A stretch of 39,819 bases of DNA, taken from NCBI GenBank assembly GCA_039026915.1, contig JBCCLJ010000040.1, positions 1 to 39,819 on the forward strand, written 5' to 3'. Shown here piece by piece: positions 7,445 to 14,987 of this stretch. Every line of letters begins with the position of its first letter. The stretch's first letter is position 1. The notes below the pieces were generated by a model. The model saw nothing but the letters and a program-made list of their open reading frames with translations. It ran no database searches and was not told the origin of the DNA. A program made the position numbers and the translations under genes. Source of the stretch: JBCCLJ01 sp039026915. GTDB taxonomy: Bacteria; Acidobacteriota; Thermoanaerobaculia; Multivoradales; Multivoraceae.

Positions 7445-7903
7445 TCAGTCTTCGTACTCTTTGAGGTAGCCGACGAAGGCTCGGCGATGCTCTTCTTCGT
7501 CGGCGAGCGACTGGATACAAAGATCCTGCGTCACGTAGTCGACGCCGTCGCAGAGTGCGATGAGCTTCTTGTACTGCGCGATGGCCGCATCCTCGGCCGC
7601 GATGACGCCGCGGATGACGGTGATCACGTCCGTCGTCTGAGCAGGCGGCTGCAGATAGGACTGCGCAGCCGCGAACCCTTCACTGCCTGGAACCTCGCCC
7701 CCGATCGTCTTGATGCGCTTGGCGAGAACCTGAGCGTGATTGAGCTCCTCTGTGACGTCGGCGGCGAGCGCCTTCTTGATCTCTTCGGCACGCACTCCGT
7801 CGAGGTTCGTGGAGTTGGCGATGTAGTTCATGACCGTTTCGATCTCGGCCCAGTAAGCGATCTGGAGCTCGCGGATGATGTCGGCTGTCGTGGCTTCGGC
7901 CAT
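7445..7903 (-). CDS. Ferritin-like (bacterioferritin/Dps-type) diiron protein
   Basis: 152 residues from ATG 7903, with AGGAGG 6 bases upstream. It has a four-helix-bundle pattern with ferroxidase-type residues: Glu20/Glu22 in WAEIETVMNY, Glu53 and His56 in EELNHAQ, Glu104 in AAEDAAIAQY, and Glu137/Glu138-His139 in DEEEHRR. Proteins of this kind store iron or detoxify peroxide with Fe(II) in the cytoplasm. The helix starting IIRELQIAYWAEIETVMNYI resembles the Dps/bacterioferritin-like family annotated simply as 'ferritin-like'. It stands alone, convergent with the MFS gene. No encapsulin gene is near. The open frame upstream of the ATG (to 8428) is Arg-rich and not part of the protein. Confidence 0.8.
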   Translation of the reverse strand: MAEATTADIIRELQIAYWAEIETVMNYIANSTNLDGVRAEEIKKALAADVTEELNHAQVLAKRIKTIGGEVPGSEGFAAAQSYLQPPAQTTDVITVIRGVIAAEDAAIAQYKKLIALCDGVDYVTQDLCIQSLADEEEHRRAFVGYLKEYED

Positions 7904-8836
7904 AGCTGGCCTCCTCTTGGAGATGTCGTGGGACTGAGAACCGACCAACGCAGATCCCGTGGTGGCTTGCGGTCTCGGTGAACAGAACGTTCGTGCGTGA
8001 TCGACTGCAGGATTCATGGGATTCAGGCCGGTCGGCGCGCGAGCTCGCCATCCCGAAAACGCGATTCGCGGCGCCGCCGGCAGCGCGACAGGGTCGAGGG
8101 TCTCCGATGCCTCAAGCTGGCCGAGAAGAATGAAGAAGACGGCGCTGCCGACACCGATTCTGGCTATGGCCTTCCCTTCCGTGACAGGCGCCAGTTCTTC
8201 GTTGCGTTCTGAGTCCAGCAACAGAGGAGGCTGTCGTCGACGCCTTCGCGCTCGATCGCTCGCGCCAACTCTGAAAGCGCGACGACCCTCACGACGAGGT
8301 GACGGGGCTTCGACCCGATCTCGATTGCGGCGACAGCTTGGGACGAGATCACTTCGTCTGCTTTCTGCACGAGAGAATGCGCTGGCGTGTGGGCGAATCC
8401 GCTCGAGCGCTACGCCGCCGCGAAGCACGTCCTGGTCGCTTCGCTCGGTCGTGAAGGGGGGCGTCGTCGATCTCGAGCTCGATCGCCGAGGGCTCCAGCG
8501 ATTCGTCGGCCGGCGCCAGCATCCGGGCTCCTAGACGAGGCGTTGCTCGGCACGGAGCGCATCGCGACGGTGCCGTCGCGCGTGTCGAGACGCATCGCCA
8601 GTGCAGGCCCCTTCGTCACGCGAAGAGGTTTCGATCGACCTCTCGCGAACCCTTCTCTGGCGCCCGCGCTTTGCGGCTGACCTGCGACTGCGCTGGGTTT
8701 GCTCGAGTGCATTACGAGCACGGACTCCGGCACTTGAGCCGCGGACTCCCAGGCGACCTTGGTGGAAAGAGGACGATGGCCTAGGCTGGAGTCTCTTCGA
8801 GGCGCCTGCTTCGCGCCGCACGGAAGGGTCCAGAGA
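7904..8836. other. 933-base stretch with no convincing gene
   Basis: Only Arg/Ser/Ala-rich open frames of the kind GC-rich DNA produces by chance are present. The least improbable content is on the minus strand. At 8164-8391 there is a piece with QKADEVISSQAVAAIEIGS and VVRVVALSELARAIEREG. A stop at about 8410-8412 separates it from a second piece (8413 to about 8700, with LRVTKGPALAMRLDTRDGTV). These could be the two parts of a decayed gene, but I recognise no family. The ferritin promoter must lie in the first part and the phosphatase promoter in the last. Confidence 0.5.
7910..7915 (-). promoter_or_regulatory. Shine-Dalgarno AGGAGG fixing the ferritin-like start
   Basis: On the minus strand AGGAGG lies 6 bases before ATG 7903. 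This decides for the short ferritin reading against the long open frame that continues upstream to 8428. Confidence 0.75.
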
Positions 8837-10381
8837 ATGAAGTCGTCGCTCCACCGTCGTCAGTTCCTTTGGCAGGGCTTGATCGGTGGCGCTTGCCTCG
8901 CGGCTGCGCCATCTGTCGGTTTTCCTGCGATCCTTCGTAGCCGTCCGAGAATCCCCTACGGCGTGCAGTCCGGCGATCCTCGTTCGGACGGCGCCGTGAT
9001 CTGGTCACGGTCCGATCGGCCGGCTCGCCTCTGGGTCGAGACCGCGGCCACCGAAGACTTCAGGAACCCGACGCGCATCAGGGGGCCCGAAGCGCTCGAA
9101 GTCGACGACTTCACCGCTCGTCTGGCTCTCGATCATCTGCCCGAGGGGCAGGAGTGCTTCTACCGCGTCTGGTTCGAGGATCTCGACGATCGCCGTGCCG
9201 AGAGTGAGCGGGTCGTCGGCCGGCTGGTCACGGCGCCCGAGGGCCGGAGCGACGTCACCTTTCTGTGGTCCGGCGACACGGCCGGTCAGGGCTTCGGTAT
9301 CGACGAGAGTCAGGGGGGGATGGCGACCTACGCGGCGATGCGGGAGGAGGCGCCGGACTTCTTCATTCACTCGGGCGATCTGATCTACGCCGATGCGCCG
9401 CTCGCCTCCGAGTTGGCCGTCACGGGGGGCGGAGTCTGGAAAAACCTGGTCACCGAGGCCAAGTCCAAGGTCGCCGAGACGCTCGATGAGTTTCGCGGCA
9501 ACTATGCCTACAACCTGCTCGACCAGAACGTGCGCGGGTTCAATGCCGCCGTGCCGCAGATCGTGCAGTGGGACGATCACGAGACGGTGAACAACTGGTA
9601 CCCGGGCGAGGTGCTCGATGACCCGCGCTATCAGGTCCAGCAAGTCTCTCTGCTGGCAGCGCGGGCGCGGCGCGCCTTCTTCGACTACACGCCGATCCGA
9701 CGGCACGAAGCGCGGCCGGACCGCGTGCATCGCGTCCTCCGCTACGGCTCGCACCTCGACGTCTTCGTCGTCGACTTCCGCAGTTTCCGCGGTCCCAACA
9801 GTGCGAACCTCCAGACCGAGATGTCTCCGCAGACGGCGTTCCTCGGTGCCGAGCAGCTGCACTGGCTGCAGCAGGAGCTCAAGGAGTCCCGCGCGACCTG
9901 GAAGGTGATCGCTGCGGACATGCCGATCGGGCTCGTCGTTCCCGACGGTGACGCGGCGGAGAACGGAGCCAACGGCGACGGCCCGCCGCGCGGTCGCGAG
10001 CTCGAGATTGCGGCGCTGCTGTCGTTCCTGCAGCGCGAGGCGGTGAGGAACGTCGTCTTCGTGACCGCCGACGTGCATTACGCCGCCGCTCATCGCTACG
10101 ATCCGGACCGTGCGAGGTTCAAAGATTTCGACGCCTTCCACGAGTTCGTTGCCGGCCCGCTGCACGCCGGAACCTTCGGTCCGAACCCTCTCGACGACAC
10201 CTTCGGCCCCGCGGTCCTCTTCCAGAAGGTGCCGCCGGAGGGCCAGGCCAATCTCCCGCCCTCCGCTGGCTTTCAGTTCTACGGGAAGGTGACGATCGAA
10301 GGCGCGACGGGTGGCATGACCGTGTCGCTCCACGACCGGAGTGGTGAGAGTCTCTACTCGCTGACCCTCGACCCGTCCTGA
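8837..10381 (+). CDS. phoD: PhoD-like alkaline phosphatase / phosphodiesterase, Tat-exported
   Basis: 514 residues from ATG 8837. The N-terminus SLHRRQFLWQGLIGGACLAA has a twin-arginine motif (Arg7-Arg8) and a hydrophobic stretch, so export is by Tat. An N-terminal PhoD domain (about 38-135, with YGVQSGDPRSDGAVIWSR) precedes the metallophosphatase domain: SGDTAG (Asp147), FIHSGDLIYAD (Asp181), QWDDHETVNNWY (Asp247-His248), IAADMPIGLV and VFVTADVHYAAAH. PhoD enzymes are Ca/Fe-dependent phosphomonoesterases or diesterases acting outside the inner membrane. It is monocistronic, with a 143-base gap before the next gene. An upstream in-frame start at 8759 would bury the Tat signal and is rejected. 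The substrate is not evident, and no Pho box was found. Confidence 0.85.
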   Translation: MKSSLHRRQFLWQGLIGGACLAAAPSVGFPAILRSRPRIPYGVQSGDPRSDGAVIWSRSDRPARLWVETAATEDFRNPTRIRGPEALEVDDFTARLALDHLPEGQECFYRVWFEDLDDRRAESERVVGRLVTAPEGRSDVTFLWSGDTAGQGFGIDESQGGMATYAAMREEAPDFFIHSGDLIYADAPLASELAVTGGGVWKNLVTEAKSKVAETLDEFRGNYAYNLLDQNVRGFNAAVPQIVQWDDHETVNNWYPGEVLDDPRYQVQQVSLLAARARRAFFDYTPIRRHEARPDRVHRVLRYGSHLDVFVVDFRSFRGPNSANLQTEMSPQTAFLGAEQLHWLQQELKESRATWKVIAADMPIGLVVPDGDAAENGANGDGPPRGRELEIAALLSFLQREAVRNVVFVTADVHYAAAHRYDPDRARFKDFDAFHEFVAGPLHAGTFGPNPLDDTFGPAVLFQKVPPEGQANLPPSAGFQFYGKVTIEGATGGMTVSLHDRSGESLYSLTLDPS

Positions 10382-10524
10382 GGACAGGCGTCGTCGCACC
10401 GCCGCCCTCGATCCGACCGCAGGATCGCGCGTGCAACTTCTTCGTCTTCGTTGCGAAAAAGGGAGTGTGTTCGGTGCCGTTCTGTGGCTCCGACGGCTGA
10501 TCGGGAACGACCTGAGGGTTCGAC

Positions 10525-11145
10525 ATGACTCTTCGCGCCTCCTCCTGGCTCTTTGCTCTGTGTCTGTGTGTCGAGGTCGCGATGCCCGCGTCGTCGAACG
10601 CGGAAGATTCGAAGGAGATCGACCAGGCGCTTCTGCATCCGCTGTTCGAGGACGACTTCGCCTGCGCCCAGCACTGGGAGGGGCAGCTGGAGTACCCGGG
10701 CGATGCTCTGGGCTCCGACTGCTGGGTCACGCGTCTGATCGAGACTCCGAGCGGTGGCTCGTTCAGTCGATCATTCCTCGGTGAGGGTTTGCGCAACGAG
10801 GACTGGTTCTCCTGGGGAGCCGCGGTCCTCGCTCCCTTCGACGGACGCGTTTCACGAATCCACGTCAATCCGGTCGTCAACGAACCGGGCCAGCTGGGCA
10901 AACCGCCGGCCTCGATGATCCTGTTCGAAGGGGAAGGCGGCCTGCGCGCGCTCTTTGCCCACGTGGCCGATATTGCGGTCGCGGTGGGCGACGAGGTCGT
11001 TGCCGGTCAGAAGGTCGCCGTCGTGGGGAACAACGGTTTCGGTCGCAACCCACACATACACGTCGGCGCCTGGCGCGGTCGAGAGGCGCTGCAGATCCGT
11101 TTCGATCTGAGGGCCCAGGGAGCACAGAGGAGCACCGACGAGTAG
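10525..11145 (+). CDS. Secreted M23-like (LytM fold) protein, catalytic site incomplete
   Basis: 206 residues with an N-terminal signal peptide (about 1-26). The C-terminal half resembles peptidase family M23: WGAAVLAPFDGRVSRIHVNP (97-116), LRALFAHVADI (His146), VGDEVVAGQKVAVVGNNGFG and NPHIHVGAWRG (His177, His179). The first zinc-ligand motif HxxxD, expected near residues 88-92, has no His; the segment reads GEGLRNEDWFSWG. Two Cys (47, 66) could form a disulphide. M23 enzymes cut peptidoglycan cross-links. With the missing ligand this copy may be an inactive scaffold or activator (EnvC/NlpD-like inference), or a divergent relative used on another substrate. It has no operon partner. Confidence 0.65.
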   Translation: MTLRASSWLFALCLCVEVAMPASSNAEDSKEIDQALLHPLFEDDFACAQHWEGQLEYPGDALGSDCWVTRLIETPSGGSFSRSFLGEGLRNEDWFSWGAAVLAPFDGRVSRIHVNPVVNEPGQLGKPPASMILFEGEGGLRALFAHVADIAVAVGDEVVAGQKVAVVGNNGFGRNPHIHVGAWRGREALQIRFDLRAQGAQRSTDE

Positions 11146-11169
11146 TGCCGGACTCGGTCGCACCCGGCC

Positions 11170-11985
11170 TCAGGTCGCGCTCAGTTCGTCTCCGACCCGG
11201 ATCTTCGCGGCCCCCTCGACCGCCATGTACGCCCCGAACAGCACGCCGCCGGCGTAGCCGTTGGGACGTCGCCGGTAGGAAGCGAGAGTCGCCAGCGGCT
11301 CTTTGCTGCGCTCGCCCGTCTTCTGATCGGTCGAGGTGATCGCGCAGCGCTCGCAGTAGGTCGCACGCAGCAGGCGGAAGCCGTCGCCCTCGAGGGAAGT
11401 CACCTCGTCTTCACCGTAGGCGTGCAGGCCCTCGACGACGACGTTGGCGCGGAAGCGATCCATGGGAACGGGCTCGTCGAGACGCGAGTTGAGGTCGGTG
11501 AGGGAGGCAACGTTGGTGAGCAGGATCGGTGCTGCGTCGACGAAGCGGCTCTGATCCCTGCCGTCGAGGAGGGCGAACTCCTCGAGCGGAAGCGAACGGG
11601 GGAAGGGGTTCTCCAGGCACGCTGCGCGAACTTCCTTGCCGACCGCATCAGAGAGCAGACGGGCGATCTCGTCGCCCTGATCGATGACTGAGATCGTGTC
11701 GCCGTAGTACTCGACGGTCGATAAGGCACCTTGGTCCGTCACCTCGTGCAGAAGCCGGGTCCCGTCGTCGAGGTGCAGCTCGATCGTCGAGGCGTCGATC
11801 CTTCTCGGTTCGACGGTCGCAAGCCTCGGCAGGCGAATCTGACTGCTGGCCTTTCCCTCGTGGACGACGAGAAGCTGCCGATCTCCTTCGAGGCCGCCGG
11901 GAGTCAGTCTCGCTTCGTCGACGCGAGTCCCTCGACAGCTTTTGACGGGATAGGAGTAGAGCGCGGTGACCTTGCAGGAACTCAT
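11170..11985 (-). CDS. MOSC-domain protein (YcbX / mARC-like)
   Basis: 271 residues, with GGAGGT 8 bases before ATG 11985. The N-terminal MOSC-N beta-barrel domain begins VTALYSYPVKSCRGTRVDEA (6-25) and includes GLEGDRQLLVVHE. The MOSC domain carries RFRANVVVEG (177-186) and the conserved cysteine region TYCERCAITSTDQKTGE (Cys211, Cys214). Proteins of this group bind molybdenum cofactor and reduce N-hydroxylated compounds (YcbX, eukaryotic mARC) with an electron-transfer partner. No fused ferredoxin domain is present, so the reductant would be a separate protein. It converges on the M23-like gene. The next minus-strand gene ends 165 bases upstream. Confidence 0.85.
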   Translation of the reverse strand: MSSCKVTALYSYPVKSCRGTRVDEARLTPGGLEGDRQLLVVHEGKASSQIRLPRLATVEPRRIDASTIELHLDDGTRLLHEVTDQGALSTVEYYGDTISVIDQGDEIARLLSDAVGKEVRAACLENPFPRSLPLEEFALLDGRDQSRFVDAAPILLTNVASLTDLNSRLDEPVPMDRFRANVVVEGLHAYGEDEVTSLEGDGFRLLRATYCERCAITSTDQKTGERSKEPLATLASYRRRPNGYAGGVLFGAYMAVEGAAKIRVGDELSAT

Positions 11986-12150
11986 CGTTTCGGACCTCCG
12001 ACGTCAGGGGCGGGATCGCTTCGAGGGCGAGCGGGTCGACGCCGACTCGATACGTGCGCTGAATCTACCGCGCTGCGAAGCTCGTTCCGCGAGTCACTTC
12101 GTCGAGGAATCGCTTCGGCGCCGAAGGACGTTCCGGGTGGCAGGTCCGGG

Positions 12151-12597
12151 TCAGTTCTTCCAGAGACCGTGTTCGATGCCGCCGAGCAGGTAGATCGCGA
12201 AGGTACCTTGGCCCGGGAGCTCCATCGGCGGGATCGCGACTTGGGCTCCGGCCTCTTCGGCCGCCTTCATGGCGGCGTCGATGTCATCCACCAGGAGGTA
12301 GGGCCTGACGACGGGCGTCTCGTCGTCCCGGAGAGGACCGCGTACGGAGAGCCGCCCGCCGCCGGCGAGGTCGGCGGTGCGTGCGCCACCGAGCTCGGCA
12401 ATGGGGTCGCTGAAAGTGACTCCGTGCGCGGCACTCAGCATGGAACACGTGGTCTCGGGTTCGGTGGTGACGATCTCGAGGTACTGAATCTGCATGGTTT
12501 CCTTTCCTGGAGACTGTGCCTCCAATTCAATGGGGCTCAGTGGAGAGAGCCAAGAGAGAGTCATGAGGGTGAGCAGCGCGAAGCGATTCTGGGTCAT
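12151..12597 (-). CDS. VOC-family (glyoxalase-fold) protein, possibly exported
   Basis: 148 residues from ATG 12597. A single VOC beta-alpha-beta unit runs from MQIQYLEIVTTEPE to the end: FSDPIAELGGARTADLAGGG, VRPYLLVDDIDAAMKAAEEA and GTFAIYLLGGIEHGLWKN. Close relatives as I recall them start at the internal Met (ATG 12495, 114 residues). Here 34 extra residues precede it: MTQNRFALLTLMTLSWLSPL and then a stretch ending LEAQS, which looks like a signal peptide with an Ala-x-Ala-like end. Both ATGs have good Shine-Dalgarno sites (GAGGAG for the long form, AAGGAAA for the short). It follows the SRPBCC gene by 83 bases and is probably in its operon. Substrate unknown. Confidence 0.75.
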   Translation of the reverse strand: MTQNRFALLTLMTLSWLSPLSPIELEAQSPGKETMQIQYLEIVTTEPETTCSMLSAAHGVTFSDPIAELGGARTADLAGGGRLSVRGPLRDDETPVVRPYLLVDDIDAAMKAAEEAGAQVAIPPMELPGQGTFAIYLLGGIEHGLWKN

Positions 12598-12603
12598 GGT
12601 GAT

Positions 12604-12609
12604 CTCCTC
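12604..12609 (-). promoter_or_regulatory. Shine-Dalgarno GAGGAG for the longer VOC start
   Basis: GAGGAG on the minus strand is 6 bases before ATG 12597. A second site (AGGAAAGG, complement of 12501-12508) serves the internal ATG 12495, so the gene may be made in two forms. Confidence 0.55.
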
Positions 12610-12680
12610 GAAGGGGTTTCGATGTGAGCTGCCGCGTCCAGACGACGGCGCCGCAGCCTGGGTGTGAACCGAAGGGTCCG

Positions 12681-13472
12681 TCAGCCATCGAAGCTCGGCC
12701 TGACGGGCTCGCCCGGAAGAGTCTCTTCCAGCCATCGGTTCCACCTTTCCTCGGCGTCGACAGCTTCATCCGCTGTCGCTCCATAGAGATAGGCGCGAGC
12801 TGAAAGGAGCGTCTGCTCTCCGAGATCCATCGGGAAAACGTGGACCGTTCCCGCCGGTCGTTCGAGCCGCAGCAGCAACTCGGTCCGTCGGTCGTCGCCC
12901 GAGTGCTCGACCTTCGCGGCACCGGAAGGAGTGCTGACAGAGTCTCCTTGCGAACACTCCCCCAGTGACTCGGTGAGGGCTCCCCAGACTTCGTCGCCGG
13001 GAGCCGCCCGGAAGTGGGAGAGGGCGAAGCCCGAAGACGCCTCGCCGGAGAAGTGCTCCAGATAGATCCGAAGAATGCGGAAGAAGGACTGCCATCCCAC
13101 CATGTGGCCCTCGAACTGGTCGTCCCATTCATCCGTTTCGGCGAACCATCGGTGCACGACTCGAACGATGCACGTACCGCCGTCGCGCGCTTCTACGTGC
13201 CACTCCGTGCCAATCCGACCCGGCTCTTGCTGGGCCTCCGCCGCGAACATCCGCGGCGGCCTCCACTCGGTGATCGTTGCTTCGGACGCCATCCCCGGGC
13301 CGAACTCACTCGTGGTCGTCCCGCCGACCTTCTGATCGCAGGTGGTGGGCACGAACCATGACGAGATACCGGACCCTGTGGCGATGGCCTCCCAGACCTG
13401 TTCCGGTGTTCCGGGTACCTCGACCTTGGTCTCGACGGATCGTGCGCCGGACGGTTCCTTCTCGAGAGGCAT
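12681..13472 (-). CDS. SRPBCC / AHSA1-type ligand-binding domain protein
   Basis: 263 residues. The N-terminal ~150 residues are an SRPBCC (START-like, AHSA1 group) domain: VETKVEVPGTPEQVWEAIAT, GSGISSWFVPT, ATITEWRPPRMFAAEAQQ, TEWHVEARDGGTCIVRVVHR and FEGHMVGWQSFFRILRIYLE. A further 100 residues (about 155-263) look like a degenerate second alpha/beta unit (LLLRLERPAGTVHVFPMD) ending in a charged helix. The ATG overlaps the stop of the upstream ArsR-type regulator by one base (TGATG). Such regulator-SRPBCC pairs are common and thought to respond to or handle small hydrophobic ligands. No enzymatic activity can be assigned. Confidence 0.8.
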   Translation of the reverse strand: MPLEKEPSGARSVETKVEVPGTPEQVWEAIATGSGISSWFVPTTCDQKVGGTTTSEFGPGMASEATITEWRPPRMFAAEAQQEPGRIGTEWHVEARDGGTCIVRVVHRWFAETDEWDDQFEGHMVGWQSFFRILRIYLEHFSGEASSGFALSHFRAAPGDEVWGALTESLGECSQGDSVSTPSGAAKVEHSGDDRRTELLLRLERPAGTVHVFPMDLGEQTLLSARAYLYGATADEAVDAEERWNRWLEETLPGEPVRPSFDG

Positions 13473-14107
13473 CAGACGGAGTCTCCTTGCGGTTCGTCCT
13501 CGTGGACAGGCTGCCCGGGGCGAGTGCTGTGCAGGGGGACGGGGTGAGCGCCGACGATCAGGCGATGATTGCGTCCGCTCGGCGCGGACTCGTCGTGGTA
13601 GCGCGAGGCGAGGTCATGGACGCACGCCACCAACTCGGCGGTGAACTCTGCGCGTTCCGCCGGAGACCGGAAGCGGATCACCGTATCGATGGAGAGAGTT
13701 GCGAGGCTCTTTCTGGCTTTGCGAGCGCCCTCGACGAGACTGCCGACCTCACGAACGAGCCGCGCGGCGAGTGCGATCAGATAGCCGGCTGAGAGGCGGT
13801 CGTCACAGCGCTCCGGGTCGGCGGCGATGTCGCCGAGGCTTGCCGGGGAGATGACGAAGCTCGACGCCCTGGACACCATAAGGCGCTCGGTGAGCCCCCC
13901 CCAGCGGCGCTCTTCGGCCACGGTGACGAGTCCCAGTTTTTCCAGCTCGCGAAGGTGGTAGTTGACCTTCTGGCGGGGAAGATCGAGCCGTGCCGCCAGC
14001 CCCGCTGCCGAAGCCGGCTCGTGGAGCTCGGCGAGCATGCGGTTGCGCAGCGGGTCGAGCGTAGCCGTCGCTGCGGCCGGATCTTCGATCGTGCTGACGT
14101 CGAGCAT
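13472..14107 (-). CDS. ArsR-type winged-helix regulator
   Basis: 211 residues. The N-terminal winged helix is clear: LDPLRNRMLAELHEPASAAG, LAARLDLPRQKVNYHLRELE as recognition region and KLGLVTVAEERRWGGLTERL as wing. The remaining ~120 residues form an all-helical effector or dimer region (LIALAARLVREVGSLVEGAR). It has no CxC-type metal site near the DNA-binding helix, so a metal sensor role is unlikely. It is translationally coupled to the SRPBCC gene. A perfect dyad 17 bases upstream of the start (14125-14140) with an overlapping TTGACA suggests autoregulation. The divergent DUF2911 and TonB-receptor genes may share this region. Confidence 0.82.
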   Translation of the reverse strand: MLDVSTIEDPAAATATLDPLRNRMLAELHEPASAAGLAARLDLPRQKVNYHLRELEKLGLVTVAEERRWGGLTERLMVSRASSFVISPASLGDIAADPERCDDRLSAGYLIALAARLVREVGSLVEGARKARKSLATLSIDTVIRFRSPAERAEFTAELVACVHDLASRYHDESAPSGRNHRLIVGAHPVPLHSTRPGQPVHEDEPQGDSV

Positions 14108-14124
14108 GGCATCAGGCTCCCTTA

Positions 14125-14140
14125 GACAAATAATTTTGTC
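14125..14140. promoter_or_regulatory. Perfect inverted repeat, candidate ArsR-type operator with -35 element
   Basis: GACAAA-TAAT-TTTGTC has perfect 6-base arms in an AT-rich island. On the minus strand it overlaps TTGACA (complement of 14137-14142), a consensus -35 hexamer facing the regulator gene. No good -10 at 17 bases was found, so the exact promoter is uncertain. The remainder of the divergent gap up to 14332 shows nothing else. Confidence 0.5.
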
Positions 14141-14332
14141 AATAAGTATTGCTGGGGATCACCTCCGCGAACGGCTCGGGAGCTGGCGGTGGCGGGTCAA
14201 GGACGGACCGTCGACCGAGGAGGGTGTCCTTCGCAGCAGCGAGAAGGCCGTTCCCAGCAAGAGGCGAGTCGCGCCCGGCGGTTTTCGTAAGAGTCTTGGA
14301 GCTATACAGCGAACGGTTGCGAGGGAGCTGCG

Positions 14333-14938
14333 ATGAAACTCTGTCTGATCCTTCTTCAGATCCTGACGGCGGCAGGATCAGCTCTCCCTCTGCTAGGCCA
14401 ACACCACGGCAAAGCTGGGGCGGCAGAGGCAGAGGCCCAGACGTTCGTCGTCACGGGCCTGCGTGTCGACGCCGACAGCCCTCCTCCCGGCAGCGGCGTC
14501 GGTCGAGCAGGCGCCCGTCTGCCCGGCGGTGGCTACCTGCACGTCGTGCACGGAAAGCCCTACGCGCGGGGCCGGGTCGTCTTCGGCGGCGTCGTAGCCT
14601 TTGATCAGATCTGGTCGACCGGTGCACACGTTTCGAGCGAGTTCGCCGTCACCGTGCCGGTCACCGTCGGGGGCAAAGACCTCGAGCCCGGGCTCTACAG
14701 CCTCTTCACCACGCCAGGACGAGAGCGGTGGACCCTTCATCTCAATCGTGTGCTCGGGATGCACCTGGCGGACGAGTACGACGCTTCGCAGGACGTGCTT
14801 GTCGCGGCCGCGGTACCGACGGAGCCAGCGGAGCCGTCTCCCGATCTACGGATCGAGTTCGTGCCGGCCGGAGCCGGCGTCGACCTCGTGATCCGTTGGA
14901 GTGCAGTGCAGGTGTCTTTCCCCGTTCGTTCGCGCTGA
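14333..14938 (+). CDS. DUF2911-domain exported protein
   Basis: 201 residues with a signal peptide (about 1-22, ending LPLLGQ) and a GAGGGAG Shine-Dalgarno site 5 bases before the ATG. The DUF2911 signature is complete: YLHVVHGKPYARGRVVFGGV, FDQIWSTGAHVSSEFAVTVP, VGGKDLEPGLYSLFTTPGRE, RWTLHLNRVLGMHLADEYDA and QDVLVAAAVPTEP. The domain is widespread in Bacteroidota and Acidobacteriota as a secreted protein of unknown function with a beta-sandwich-like pattern. The stop is 49 bases before the TonB-dependent receptor gene, so the two may be co-transcribed, divergently from the ArsR-type regulator. Confidence 0.8.
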   Translation: MKLCLILLQILTAAGSALPLLGQHHGKAGAAEAEAQTFVVTGLRVDADSPPPGSGVGRAGARLPGGGYLHVVHGKPYARGRVVFGGVVAFDQIWSTGAHVSSEFAVTVPVTVGGKDLEPGLYSLFTTPGRERWTLHLNRVLGMHLADEYDASQDVLVAAAVPTEPAEPSPDLRIEFVPAGAGVDLVIRWSAVQVSFPVRSR

Positions 14939-14987
14939 CCCGTCTTGTACTGCGCGGTTCCTCCGATCCCTCCAAGGAAGCACTTCC

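Noticed and set aside
9005..10399. Minus-strand open frame of 464 codons
   Set aside because: It is opposite the PhoD-like gene, whose Tat signal and catalytic motifs are clear; the antisense translation is low-complexity Arg/Val/Glu.
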